DNA from: Microbacterium sp. Bi121
GTDB lineage: Bacteria > Actinomycetota > Actinomycetes > Actinomycetales > Microbacteriaceae
DNA: 64,000 nt
Assembly (NCBI RefSeq): GCF_918698005.1
Contig: NZ_CAKKLJ010000002.1
Coordinates: 402,093-466,092, forward strand
Reading direction: 5' to 3'
In this document: in pieces, positions 45,219 through 53,803 of the stretch
Layout of the letters: every line of letters starts with the position of its first letter
Position numbering within the stretch: the first letter of the stretch is position 1
The notes under the pieces: generated by a model
Database searches by the model: none
The model's input: only the letters and a program-made list of their open reading frames with translations
What the model was told of the DNA's origin: nothing
Made by a program: the position numbers and the translations under genes

Positions 45219-46832
45219 TCAGTCCGGGTAGGGCACCGGCCAGTGCGGCTCCGGCACGGGCCATCCGGCCTCACGCACGGCTCGCCGGGCGAGCTCACGC
45301 GCCGAGTACGGAGTCCGAACGCCGCGGATGTCGCGGTAGTCCTGGTGGCCGGGGCCGGCCCACAGGATCGCATCGCCGTCCGTGACCATGCCGACGGCGG
45401 CGACGATGGCCTCTTCCGGCGGCGAGAACTCGTGGATCTCGGCATCCGGCTGCGCCGTGCGCGCACCATCGAGCAGCGTCGCGCGGATGGATGTCGGATC
45501 CTCGAAGCGCGGGTGGTGATCGGTGATGACGAGGATGTCGCTGCCCTCGACGGCCGTGCGTCCCATGTCGCGCCGCTTGGTGGCGTCGCGGTCGCCGTCG
45601 GCGCCGAACAGCATCAGCACCTTCCCGGGGGTGACGCGACGGACCGCGGCGAGCGTCTTCACGAAGGCATCAGGTGTGTGTCCGAAGTCGACGTAGACGG
45701 CCGGCCCCCGTTCGCCGGAGACGAGTTCTGTGCGTCCTGGCAGATACGCATCGATGCGTCCATCGCGGGTGAGTGCCCCGGTGATGCGCTCCCAGGCGTA
45801 TCCGCCCTCGAGCAGCATGATGATCGCGAGGGCCGCGTTGGCGGCCATGTGCGGGCCGATCACGGGAACGACGGTCGTGAGGGTGCGTCCTTCGGGGCCG
45901 GTCATCGTGAACCGCGTACCGCGCTGGCGCTCCTCGTCGATCGTGACGACCCAGTCGGCCTGTGCGGCCTCGTCGGGGTTCGCGGCGATGGCCGGGGTGC
46001 CGACCGTGACGACGGGCACCTCGGATGCTGCGACGACGTCGGTGCCGAATACGGAGTCGAGCGAGATCACGGCCCGCCGAGAGCGGTCGGGCCGGAACAG
46101 CGGCAGCTTCGCCTCGAAGTACTCGATCATGTCGGCGTAGTCGTCGAGATGGTCGTGCGAGAGGTTCGTGAATCCGGCGACGTCGAAGACGATGCCGTCC
46201 ACCCGGCGACGGGACAGCGCCTGCGCGCTGACCTCGACGGCGACGGCCTCGACGTCGCGCTCCCGCATCAGTGCGAGCAGGGCGTGCGTCTCCGACGCCT
46301 CGGGCGTGGTGAGCCGCGAGATGATGACCTCTCCGGCGATGTGACGCTCCGCTGTGGAGGACAAGCCGGCGACGACACCGATCTGACGGAGGATCCCCTC
46401 GAGCAGGTGCGTGACGCTCGTCTTCCCGTTCGTCCCCGTGGTGCCGAACAGCAGCGGCAGGTCGTCGTCGGCTCCGGTGCCGTACACCCAGGCGCTGAGC
46501 GCTCCGAGCACTCCTCGGGGGTCGTCGACGATCACGATCGGCAGACCGGCATCCTGCGCGAGGTCGGCGCCGTCGGCATCGGTGACGATCGCGACGGCAC
46601 CCTTCTCGGCGGCGGTGGCGGCGAACACCGCACCGTGCTGGTTGACGCCGCGGATGGCGACGAAGACCTCACCTGCTCGCAGGTCGGCGGTCGCGAGGGT
46701 GATTCCGGTCAGGGTGACGCCGTCGATCTCACCGCGGGTGGCGGCGCCGAATCGGGCGGCGAGGTCCGTCAGGGCCCGCTGTGGCGGAGCTTCAGGACGG
46801 AGCACGGGGGGAAGGCTGGGCTGAGTAGACAT
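45219..46832 (-). CDS. murE: MurE-type Mur ligase (UDP-MurNAc-dipeptide:diamino acid ligase)
   Basis: A 537-residue ATP-dependent ligase adding the third stem-peptide residue in peptidoglycan. Uridine-binding N-terminal domain, P-loop GTTGTNGKTS (130-139), and SAQALSRRRVDG and FTNLSHDHLDDYADM as the central-domain pattern. Carbamylated-Lys position lies in the central domain. At the site that in MurE reads DNPR (diaminopimelate) the sequence is HHPR in TDHHPRFEDP (about 434-443), so the side-chain specificity may differ. It is not next to murF or other dcw genes. ATG 46832 chosen; a GTG three codons earlier is possible. Confidence 0.88.
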   Translation of the reverse strand: MSTQPSLPPVLRPEAPPQRALTDLAARFGAATRGEIDGVTLTGITLATADLRAGEVFVAIRGVNQHGAVFAATAAEKGAVAIVTDADGADLAQDAGLPIVIVDDPRGVLGALSAWVYGTGADDDLPLLFGTTGTNGKTSVTHLLEGILRQIGVVAGLSSTAERHIAGEVIISRLTTPEASETHALLALMRERDVEAVAVEVSAQALSRRRVDGIVFDVAGFTNLSHDHLDDYADMIEYFEAKLPLFRPDRSRRAVISLDSVFGTDVVAASEVPVVTVGTPAIAANPDEAAQADWVVTIDEERQRGTRFTMTGPEGRTLTTVVPVIGPHMAANAALAIIMLLEGGYAWERITGALTRDGRIDAYLPGRTELVSGERGPAVYVDFGHTPDAFVKTLAAVRRVTPGKVLMLFGADGDRDATKRRDMGRTAVEGSDILVITDHHPRFEDPTSIRATLLDGARTAQPDAEIHEFSPPEEAIVAAVGMVTDGDAILWAGPGHQDYRDIRGVRTPYSARELARRAVREAGWPVPEPHWPVPYPD

Positions 46833-46904
46833 AGCCTTCACATGATCTCACGCGCGATCTCGGGAGCGCGCTGGGCACCTTGCCCGGCGCGCCCCGAGGT
46901 CAGC

Positions 46905-47573
46905 TCAGCGCTTCGCGCGGCGGGATGCCCGAACCGCGATCACTAGGGCGGCGATGCCGGCGAGCAGCCCGGCTGAGCCGAGGACGATGCCGACGGCGGG
47001 TGCGGGGTCGGCGGTGTCGGTGGTCGCTTCGGCGCCGGCATCCGTGGTCTGCGCGTGGTCGCCGTGACCGGTCTCCGAGCCGGCATCCGTCACCGTGACG
47101 ACAGGAGCCGGCGACTCGAGGTCATGCGGGTCCTGACCCTCATCCGCGATCTCGACCCACTCGTTCACACCGGTCTCGCATCGCTGTTCGACGGGGAAGG
47201 CGAGCGTCTCCGGCGCATCCTCGCCGACTCGGACGGCCATCGTGACCGCGCCGCGCAGGTCGTGGGCGACGGGTTCGGTGGCCGTGTACGTGACTGCGGA
47301 GACGAGACCGTTGTCTGCACGCTCGACGTCGATGTCCCACATGGCGTCGATCGTGGGCGAGACGGAGGTGAGCCCCTCGGGCATCGTGATGCGCAGGGCG
47401 GCGGTGGGGGAGTTCTCGCAGCCGTGCGTGAACGAGAACGTGAGGACGGCGGAGCCCTCCGGTGTCACCGTGTCGGGGGTGACACCCACGTGCGCCTGGG
47501 CTGCGGCGGCTGGGACGAGGACGAGGCCTGCGGCGAGGGCGGCGATCAGTGCGCCGCGACGGGTCTTCAGCAT
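46905..47573 (-). CDS. ycnI: YcnI-family copper-binding exported protein (DUF1775)
   Basis: A 222-residue protein. Signal peptide 1-27 is cleaved at AQA, leaving H28 as the new N-terminus, the mononuclear copper-site ligand of the YcnI fold. The DUF1775 domain covers about 28-155 with FSFTHGCENSPTAAL and MWDIDVE. A Thr/Asp/His-containing linker (GHGDHAQTTD) and one C-terminal membrane helix (about 195-215) with RRAKR tail follow. Involved in periplasmic/extracytoplasmic copper handling. Shine-Dalgarno AAGGAG. Downstream of the membrane protein gene at 48277, with a hairpin-rich gap. Confidence 0.88.
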   Translation of the reverse strand: MLKTRRGALIAALAAGLVLVPAAAAQAHVGVTPDTVTPEGSAVLTFSFTHGCENSPTAALRITMPEGLTSVSPTIDAMWDIDVERADNGLVSAVTYTATEPVAHDLRGAVTMAVRVGEDAPETLAFPVEQRCETGVNEWVEIADEGQDPHDLESPAPVVTVTDAGSETGHGDHAQTTDAGAEATTDTADPAPAVGIVLGSAGLLAGIAALVIAVRASRRAKR

Positions 47574-47592
47574 GGTTTCTCCTTGAACGTGT

Positions 47593-47640
47593 GCAGAGTC
47601 GTCTCTGCGTGCGGGCGCGCCGATGGCGCGCGGAATCCGC
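47593..47640 (-). promoter_or_regulatory. Three tandem hairpins in the gap upstream of ycnI
   Basis: GCAGAG-TCGT-CTCTGC (47593-47608), GCGCGCC-GAT-GGCGCGC (47615-47631) and GCGG-AAT-CCGC (47630-47640), within the 113-bp gap between the two genes. They could set the relative levels of the two proteins or act as a partial terminator. Confidence 0.4.
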
Positions 47641-47686
47641 GGTGTATGAGTGGCACGTGTGCGCCGATAGCCGCCGAAAGCGGTTC

Positions 47687-48277
47687 TCAGACGCAGGAGA
47701 GCGTTGGGGGTCCTCGGCGTCGCACGTCGCCGACGAGGATCGTCGAGACGAAGACGCGGGTCGTGTCCGCGATCGATGCCGGCACCGGCCAGTCCGCGTG
47801 CGGTTGAAGGGCCCGGCGGCGCAGCACGGCTCGCACCCACCGGTGGATCGCGCGCAGCACGGTCTCGCCGCGCCACAGCAGCGCGGTCGTCAGGACGGCG
47901 GCGACGACGTGGGCGCCGAGCATCGCGGTGTCGGGGGCGGCGGCTTCTTCAGCCGAACCGAGCGTCTCCACGAATACGAGACTCAGCGTGTGCTGGTGAC
48001 CCGCATTCGCGACGGCCGGGGTGACGGTCGCGTTCAACGCGACGAACAGAACGTGGAAGACGCTCTGCGACAGCAGCACGACGGCGCTGAGACGCACGAT
48101 GCTGGCGCGCCGGCCGATCAGCAGGGCGGCGATCGGGGTGAGGAACACGCTCAGCGCGGCGATCAGCAACGGGTGCGGTGCCGCGCCGCCGCCGACCGTG
48201 TGCGATACGGCGGCGATGATCGTCGCGACAGAGGCGGCGGCTGCTCCACGCAGGAGTCGCAGCTGCCGGGAGGTCAC
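47687..48277 (-). CDS. Hypothetical polytopic membrane protein, ycnI neighbour
   Basis: A 196-residue protein with about four helices (10-28, 38-56, 61-84, 118-140) and a basic C-terminal tail. Scattered His residues (SHTVGG, FHVLF, AGHQHTLSL, GAHVV) face or flank membrane segments, which suits a metal-related role with the copper protein YcnI just downstream; this is context-based. Not recognised as a defined family. The GTG start at 48277 has a reverse-strand TAGGCT box 6 nt upstream, implying a leaderless mRNA that also covers ycnI. Confidence 0.65.
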   Translation of the reverse strand: MTSRQLRLLRGAAAASVATIIAAVSHTVGGGAAPHPLLIAALSVFLTPIAALLIGRRASIVRLSAVVLLSQSVFHVLFVALNATVTPAVANAGHQHTLSLVFVETLGSAEEAAAPDTAMLGAHVVAAVLTTALLWRGETVLRAIHRWVRAVLRRRALQPHADWPVPASIADTTRVFVSTILVGDVRRRGPPTLSCV

Positions 48278-48283
48278 CCCCTC

Positions 48284-48289
48284 AGCCTA
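48284..48289 (-). promoter_or_regulatory. -10 box of the membrane protein/ycnI unit
   Basis: Reverse-strand TAGGCT ends 6 nt before GTG 48277. Confidence 0.5.
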
Positions 48290-48338
48290 CTGCGGGCACC
48301 CCGGTTGCTCGTGCGGCGGATTCCTAGTTCGCTGGCAG

Positions 48339-48344
48339 TAGTTT
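48339..48344 (+). promoter_or_regulatory. -10 box of leaderless rseP/rip1 gene
   Basis: TAGTTT ends 6 nt before the GTG at 48351. Confidence 0.5.
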
Positions 48345-48350
48345 TGGGGA

Positions 48351-49661
48351 GTGGAAATCCTCCTCTACATCCTCGGCATCGTGTTCATGCTGATCGGCCT
48401 CGGACTGTCGATCGGGTTGCACGAGATCGGGCATCTCGTCCCGGCGAAGCTGTTCGGTGTGCGGGTGGGTCAGTACATGATCGGATTCGGGCCCCGACTC
48501 TGGTCCAAGCGCATCGGCGAGACCGAGTACGGCTTCAAGGCTCTGCCGGTCGGCGGCTTCATCTCGATGTCGGGCATGTATCCGGCATCCGACGGCAAGC
48601 AGGTGCGAGGGCTCTTCGCGTCGCTGGTCCAGGATGCTCGGACCGCGAACGACGAGACGATCGCGGAGGGTGCCGAGGAGCGCGTGTTCTACCGGTTGCC
48701 GGTCTGGAAGCGGATCATCGTCATGCTCGGCGGCCCGGTGATGAATCTGGTTCTCGCTGCAGTGATCTTCACGATCCTGGCATCCGGGATCGGTCTGCAG
48801 CAGGGCACGACGACGATCGCCAGTGTGACGGAGTGTGTTCTGCCGGCCGGGACCACGCAGACCGAGTGCGAACCGGGCGATCCGGCATCCCCCGCTGCTG
48901 AGGCCGGCATCGTGCCGGGTGATGTGCTCGTCTCGATCGACGGTCAGCCAGTATCGGATTTCGCCGACGCGACGGAGATCGTGCAGGCGTCGCCGGGGAA
49001 GACCCTCGACCTCGTGGTCTCGCGCGACGGCGGGCAGCAGCACCTGTCGATCACTCCGATCGCTGCGAAACGAGAGCTGACGGACGCCGGGGGACAGCCG
49101 CGGCTGGATGCGAACGGCCAGCAGATCGTCGCGGAGGTCGGGTATGTCGGCATGGGCGCGCAGATGGGATTCGTACCGCAGCCCATCGGCACAGGTGCGG
49201 AGCTGACCGGCCAGAACGTCGCACGCGTGGGTGAGCTGATCGTTCAGCTGCCGGTGAAGCTCTGGGACGTCGGCGTCTCCCTCGTCACCGGATCCGATCG
49301 TGACCCGGACGGCCCCCTGAGCGTCGTCGGCGTCGGGCGCCTCGCCGGCGAGGTCGCCGCGACGGATGCTCCGATCCTGAACCGCTTCGTCGTGCTGCTG
49401 AGCCTCCTCGGCTCGCTGAACGTCGCACTCTTCGTGTTCAACCTCATCCCGCTGCTGCCGCTGGACGGGGGGCACGTCGCGGTGGCGCTGTGGGACGGCA
49501 TCCGGCGCGCGTGGGCGCAGCTGTTCCGTCGCCCGCCGCCCGTACCAGTGGATGCGACCAGGCTCGTGCCGCTCACGGTCGTCGTCGCCGTCGTGCTGAT
49601 CGCGATGGGCGCGCTGTTGATGATCGCCGACGTCGTGAACCCGGTGAACCTGTTCCAGTAG
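48351..49661 (+). CDS. rseP: M50 site-2 protease (RseP/Rip1 family)
   Basis: A 436-residue intramembrane zinc metalloprotease. HEIGH motif H24-E25-H28 in the first helix. A PDZ domain lies at about 170-235 (AAEAGIVPGDVLVSIDGQPV); the third zinc ligand Asp is in NLIPLLPLDGGH near 370-381. It releases membrane-bound transcription regulators such as anti-sigma factors. Length is normal for actinobacterial Rip1 with one PDZ. A TAGTTT box ends 6 nt before the GTG. Confidence 0.94.
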   Translation: MEILLYILGIVFMLIGLGLSIGLHEIGHLVPAKLFGVRVGQYMIGFGPRLWSKRIGETEYGFKALPVGGFISMSGMYPASDGKQVRGLFASLVQDARTANDETIAEGAEERVFYRLPVWKRIIVMLGGPVMNLVLAAVIFTILASGIGLQQGTTTIASVTECVLPAGTTQTECEPGDPASPAAEAGIVPGDVLVSIDGQPVSDFADATEIVQASPGKTLDLVVSRDGGQQHLSITPIAAKRELTDAGGQPRLDANGQQIVAEVGYVGMGAQMGFVPQPIGTGAELTGQNVARVGELIVQLPVKLWDVGVSLVTGSDRDPDGPLSVVGVGRLAGEVAATDAPILNRFVVLLSLLGSLNVALFVFNLIPLLPLDGGHVAVALWDGIRRAWAQLFRRPPPVPVDATRLVPLTVVVAVVLIAMGALLMIADVVNPVNLFQ

Positions 49662-49676
49662 TCAGGTGCGCAGTAG

Positions 49677-51563
49677 TCAGCCGAGCGCGTGCGCGATCAG
49701 CCGCTCGAGGGTGCGGATGCCGTCGCGCGACAGGATCGACTCGAGGTGTCCCTGGACGCTGGCGAAGCGCTCGCCGCGCAGGGCGTACACGTCGCCGGTG
49801 ACGGGGTCGGCTGAGACCGCCGCCGCTCCCACCCGCTCCGTGCCGGGGGCGACTCGGGCGGTGAATGTGTTGTAGAAGCCGATCGAGGCATCCTCTCCGA
49901 AGATCGGGACGGTCTTCTGCAGTCCCTGATGCGGACTGCTCAGCGGTACGAGATCGATGCCCAGCGAATCCGCGAGGATCTGATGGCTGAGGCACACCGC
50001 CAGCAGTGGGCGGCCCTGGTGGTTCCGGCGCGTCACGATCTCGCGCATACGCGAGATGCGCGGCGAAACCACGTCCCGCGGGTCGCCGGGACCGGGCCCG
50101 GCGACGACGAGCTCGGCCGCGTTGACATCGGCATCCTGCACCTCGCTCCACGGCACGATCCTGGCGTCGAGCCCCAGGTGTCGCAGCTGGTGGGCGAGCA
50201 TGGTGGTGAAGCGGTCCTCGGCGTCGATCACCAGTGCGCTCCGGCCGGCGAACGGGCCGGAAGCGCCGTCGCCCTGCGGGTTGATCCAGAACTCGGCCAG
50301 GCGCGAGTTGCGCGAGGCGAGCAGTTCGGCCACCTCGGGGTCGTCCGCGAGCGTCACCGGAGCGGCATCCGGCTGGTCCGGGTCGGCCGTCGTCTCCGCC
50401 ACCGTGTCGCGGGGGATCGCGCCGATGGCGCCGAGGACGCCGGCGGCCTTGCCGTGCGTCTCGCTGACCTCGCCGTACGGGTCGGAGTGACGCACGAGCG
50501 TGGCGCCGACGGGAACGCGGAGGCGGCCGTTCTCGAGATAGACGGTGCGGATGAGGATCGGCGCGTCGACGTCGTGCCCGCCCTCGACGTTGGGGGTGAA
50601 GAGGGCTGCGACGCCGGAGTAGTAGCCGCGCGGGCTGGTTTCGTGCCGCCGGATCACGGCGCACGCGTTCTGCATCGGTGAGCCCGTGACGGTCGGGGCG
50701 AACATCGTCTCGCGGAGGATGTCGCGCGGGTCGAGGCGACTGCGGCCGCGCAACATGTACTCGGTGTGCGTGAGGCGCGACATCTGCTTCAGGTGCGGGC
50801 CGGTGATGCGGCCGCCGTCCGAGCAGACGGCGCTCATCATCTTGAGCTCCTCGTCCACGACCATGAAGAGCTCTTCGGTCTCCTTGGTGGAGGAGAGGAA
50901 TCCGATCAGCGTCTCCTTCGTCGCGCCGCCCGCGGGGTGGCGGAAGGTTCCGGAGATCGGGTTCATGGTGACGATCCCGTCGCGGGCGACGACGTGGGCC
51001 TCGGGACTCGCACCCACGGCGATGTACCCGGGCGTGACGACCGCGAACGTCCAGTACGCTCCGCGCTCGTGTTCGAGCAGGGCGCGGAACCAGGTGAGGG
51101 CGGCCCGTCGTTCGTCGGCATCCACTGTCGCGGTGTAGTCGCGGCGGATGACGAAGTTCGCGCCCTCGCCTCGTCCGATCTCGTCGGAGATGACGCGGGT
51201 GACGATCTCGGCGTAGTCGTCGTCGCTGATGTCGAACCCGGCGTCTGTCAGGGGCACGGGTTCGGCGGGCAGGGCGGCGAGCGCCTCCCTGATCGGGAGG
51301 TGCCGGTGATCGTCGACCATCAGGCAGCGCAGGGGAGTGCCGTCGTCCACGGCGTCGAAGCCGCGCTCGCGCACCTGCCGGTACGGGACCATCGCGAACA
51401 CTTCGCGGGCGATGCCGTCGCGGGTGAGCGGGATGTCGCCGAGCAGGTCGACGTCGTGGATCTGCCCGGTGAGGATCTCGACGGTCTGCGCGCCGTCGCG
51501 GGCGATCAGCACGAAGGAGGCGTCCGGGTCGTCGGCGAGCGCGGCGAGCAGGGGTTCGGTCAT
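49677..51563 (-). CDS. trpE: Fused anthranilate synthase (TrpE-TrpG type)
   Basis: A 628-residue fusion. Residues about 1-420 are a chorismate-binding domain (TMFAPTVTGSPMQNA, SPRGYYSG, and upstream FVIRRDY). About 430-628 are a class I glutamine amidotransferase with nucleophile C near 522 in LLAVCLSHQIL and catalytic His/Glu in QGHLES (about 604-609). It makes anthranilate from chorismate and glutamine. PhzE-type enzymes share this layout, but the Trp-codon attenuator directly upstream argues for tryptophan synthesis. ATG 51563 with CAGGAG. Convergent with rseP. Confidence 0.9.
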   Translation of the reverse strand: MTEPLLAALADDPDASFVLIARDGAQTVEILTGQIHDVDLLGDIPLTRDGIAREVFAMVPYRQVRERGFDAVDDGTPLRCLMVDDHRHLPIREALAALPAEPVPLTDAGFDISDDDYAEIVTRVISDEIGRGEGANFVIRRDYTATVDADERRAALTWFRALLEHERGAYWTFAVVTPGYIAVGASPEAHVVARDGIVTMNPISGTFRHPAGGATKETLIGFLSSTKETEELFMVVDEELKMMSAVCSDGGRITGPHLKQMSRLTHTEYMLRGRSRLDPRDILRETMFAPTVTGSPMQNACAVIRRHETSPRGYYSGVAALFTPNVEGGHDVDAPILIRTVYLENGRLRVPVGATLVRHSDPYGEVSETHGKAAGVLGAIGAIPRDTVAETTADPDQPDAAPVTLADDPEVAELLASRNSRLAEFWINPQGDGASGPFAGRSALVIDAEDRFTTMLAHQLRHLGLDARIVPWSEVQDADVNAAELVVAGPGPGDPRDVVSPRISRMREIVTRRNHQGRPLLAVCLSHQILADSLGIDLVPLSSPHQGLQKTVPIFGEDASIGFYNTFTARVAPGTERVGAAAVSADPVTGDVYALRGERFASVQGHLESILSRDGIRTLERLIAHALG

Positions 51564-51600
51564 CGATGTCTCCTGTGGAGTGCTCCGGCTCGGACATACG

Positions 51601-51623
51601 AAAAGACCGCCCCGGAGGCGGTC
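51601..51623 (-). terminator. Attenuator terminator of the trp leader
   Basis: On the reverse strand GACCGCC-TCCGG-GGCGGTC followed by TTTT: 7-bp stem plus U-tract, 37 nt before the trpE ATG. Its 5' arm (ACCGCCT) is also complementary to AGGCGGT immediately after the leader ORF, giving an antiterminator. Confidence 0.9.
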
Positions 51624-51651
51624 TGGATTCGAGTATCTGCGAACGCACCGC

Positions 51652-51684
51652 CTAGAAGGCGGGCCACCAGGTGATCGTTCGCAT
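51652..51684 (-). CDS. trpL: trp leader peptide (MRTITWWPAF)
   Basis: A 10-residue ORF on the reverse strand with tandem Trp codons TGG TGG at residues 6-7 and a TAG stop. The sequence after the Trp codons, CCGCCT-TCT-AGGCGG, is the 1:2 pairing, with the stop codon overlapping the hairpin. Stalling at the Trp codons would cover the first arm, free AGGCGGT to pair with the terminator arm and let transcription continue into trpE. A TAGTTT box ends 6 nt before the ATG, so the leader peptide itself appears leaderless. Confidence 0.9.
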   Translation of the reverse strand: MRTITWWPAF

Positions 51685-51690
51685 GCGCTG

Positions 51691-51696
51691 AAACTA
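51691..51696 (-). promoter_or_regulatory. -10 box of the trp leader
   Basis: Reverse-strand TAGTTT (also readable as GATAGT two bases upstream) ends 6 nt before the trpL ATG, suggesting transcription starts at the leader codon. Confidence 0.55.
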
Positions 51697-51740
51697 TCAC
51701 AGTGCTGGGTGGCATCCAGCCCCTGTCGATGAGAGCCGCG

Positions 51741-51746
51741 TAACCT
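51741..51746 (+). promoter_or_regulatory. -10 box of leaderless ispG
   Basis: TAACCT ends 6 nt before the GTG at 51753. It lies 44 bp from the oppositely directed trp -10. Confidence 0.5.
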
Positions 51747-51752
51747 TGAGTC

Positions 51753-52904
51753 GTGCCTGCAGTCAATCTTGGGATGCCGAGCGTCCCCGAAGTCCTGAGC
51801 CCTCGTCGCAAGTCCCGTCAGATCAAGGTCGGCAAGGTGCTGGTCGGCGGTGACGCGCCTGTCAGCGTCCAGTCGATGACGACGACCAAGACGACCGACA
51901 TCAATGGGACGCTTCAGCAGATAGCCGAGCTGACTGCATCCGGTTGCGAGATCGTGCGCGTGGCTGTGCCGCATCAGGACGATGCCGACGCGCTGAAGAT
52001 CATCGCGATGAAGAGTCAGATCCCGGTGATCGCCGACATCCACTTCCAGCCCCGCTACATCTACACCGCTATCGACGCCGGCTGCGGCGCCGTGCGCGTG
52101 AACCCGGGCAACATCCGGGAGTTCGACGGCAACGTCGGCAAGATCGCGGCGGCGGCCAAGGCTGCCGGCGTCTCGCTGCGCATCGGCGTCAACGCCGGCT
52201 CGCTCGACAAGAGGATCCTCCAGAAGTACGGCAAGGCGACCGCTGAGGCGCTCGTCGAGAGCGCCGTCTGGGAGGCATCGCTGTTCGAGGAGCACGACTT
52301 CCACGACTTCAAGATCTCGGTCAAGCACAACGACCCGATCGTCATGGTCAAGGCCTATCGCCAGCTCGCCGAGCGGGGCGACTGGCCGCTGCACCTCGGC
52401 GTCACAGAGGCCGGGCCCGCGTTCCAGGGCACGATCAAGTCGGCCACGGCCTTCGGCATCCTGCTCTCGGAGGGCATCGGCGACACGATCCGCGTCTCGC
52501 TGTCGGCGCCTCCTGCGGAGGAGGTCAAGGTGGGCCACCAGATCCTGCAATCGCTGAACCTGCGCGAGCGCAAGCTCGAGATCGTGTCGTGCCCGTCGTG
52601 CGGCCGCGCACAGGTCGACGTGTACTCGCTTGCCGATTCGGTGACCGAGGGGCTCAAGGACGTCACCGTTCCCCTGCGCGTCGCCGTCATGGGCTGTGTG
52701 GTCAACGGTCCCGGCGAGGCGCGCGAGGCCGACCTCGGAGTGGCTTCCGGCAACGGCAAGGGGCAGATCTTCGTCAAGGGCGAGGTCATCAAGACCGTCC
52801 CCGAGGCAGACATCGTCGCCACCCTCATCGAGGAGGCGAACCGCATCGCCGACGAGATGGGACCGGACGCAAAGCCGGGCACCGCTCAGGTGATCACAGC
52901 CTGA
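51753..52904 (+). CDS. ispG: 4-hydroxy-3-methylbut-2-en-1-yl diphosphate synthase
   Basis: A 383-residue MEP-pathway enzyme with a [4Fe-4S] cluster. N-terminal TIM barrel ([23 protein letters not shown]), and cluster cysteines in SCPSCGR (about 279-285) and [11 protein letters not shown] (about 312-322). It reduces MEcPP to HMBPP. GTG start with a TAACCT box 6 nt upstream. The TGA stop shares its last base with the next gene's ATG. Confidence 0.97.
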   Translation: MPAVNLGMPSVPEVLSPRRKSRQIKVGKVLVGGDAPVSVQSMTTTKTTDINGTLQQIAELTASGCEIVRVAVPHQDDADALKIIAMKSQIPVIADIHFQPRYIYTAIDAGCGAVRVNPGNIREFDGNVGKIAAAAKAAGVSLRIGVNAGSLDKRILQKYGKATAEALVESAVWEASLFEEHDFHDFKISVKHNDPIVMVKAYRQLAERGDWPLHLGVTEAGPAFQGTIKSATAFGILLSEGIGDTIRVSLSAPPAEEVKVGHQILQSLNLRERKLEIVSCPSCGRAQVDVYSLADSVTEGLKDVTVPLRVAVMGCVVNGPGEAREADLGVASGNGKGQIFVKGEVIKTVPEADIVATLIEEANRIADEMGPDAKPGTAQVITA

Positions 52905-53761
52905 TGCGCTCCACGAACGTCACTTTCCCCGCAGGGTCTCTCACCGGGGATGCCGAAGTGCTTCTGGTCGACCGTGCGGCGTCGATCGTCATCGTCGATG
53001 CGACACCCTTCCACCCGGTGGACCACACCTGGCCGGACCAACCGGGCGATTCCGGCGCGATCGTCGCCGGTGATCACCGGATGCCGGTGGCAGAAGCCGT
53101 CATGGCGGCCGTGAGCGACGAGGGTCTGCTGGCCATCGGAGCCGATATTCCCGTCAAGCGGGGCGGTGAGGGCTGGACCTGGCTGGTCGGTCACCGTGTC
53201 GACGGCGACATCCCGATTGACGTCGCCCCGGGGCATCGTGTCGCGCTCGAGGTGGATGCTGACACCCGTGCGGGTCTCAGCCGCGGGCACACGGCCTGCC
53301 ATCTCGCCTCACTAGCTCTGGACGCCGCGCTCGCCGATCTGTGGCGCAAGGAGGTCGGCGTCGACCCGCTGGGCAACCCAGACTTCGAGGGCCGGGCGAA
53401 TCAGTCCAGCCGGATCCAAGCGAACGGCAGCGTTGACGAGTACCGGCTCGGCAAGAGCCTGCGCAAGGCTGGGTTCGACACCGAGGGGTTGGCCGCGTCG
53501 CTCGGCGAGCGTGTGGCTCGCATCAACGAGCTGCTCGCCGGGTGGGTCGACGCCGGCTCCGCGAGCCGGATCGATGTCGACGGCCCGACGATCGTCGACC
53601 TCAGGCGCTGGGTGTGCGAGCTGCCCAACGGCGAGGTCTCCTTCCCGTGCGGCGGCACGCATGTGCGCTCGCTCGCCGAGTTCGCGTCGATCTCCGTGTC
53701 GTTGGATCTCTCCGACCCTCAGCTTCTCGTGATGACGACGTCGGTGGTGCCGTCCGAGTAG
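52904..53761 (+). CDS. AlaX-type alanyl-tRNA editing domain protein
   Basis: A 285-residue stand-alone editing protein related to the editing domain of AlaRS/ThrRS. Zinc-site motif HTACH (about 129-133) in SRGHTACHLA and the CGGTHV motif (about 250-255) are intact. The N-terminal part resembles the Gly-rich beta barrel, with HPVDHTWPDQPGD as a divergent form of the HPxxxGQPxDxG motif. It hydrolyses misacylated Ser- or Gly-tRNA-Ala in trans. Coupled to ispG by TGATG. Confidence 0.87.
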   Translation: MRSTNVTFPAGSLTGDAEVLLVDRAASIVIVDATPFHPVDHTWPDQPGDSGAIVAGDHRMPVAEAVMAAVSDEGLLAIGADIPVKRGGEGWTWLVGHRVDGDIPIDVAPGHRVALEVDADTRAGLSRGHTACHLASLALDAALADLWRKEVGVDPLGNPDFEGRANQSSRIQANGSVDEYRLGKSLRKAGFDTEGLAASLGERVARINELLAGWVDAGSASRIDVDGPTIVDLRRWVCELPNGEVSFPCGGTHVRSLAEFASISVSLDLSDPQLLVMTTSVVPSE

Positions 53762-53803
53762 GCAGCAGCCCTCACGCCCGCTTCTCATCAGGCGGCTTCG
53801 CGT

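Noticed and set aside
49677..51563. Phenazine (PhzE) synthase
   Set aside because: The domain layout would allow it, but the upstream Trp-codon attenuator and lack of other phz genes favour tryptophan synthesis.
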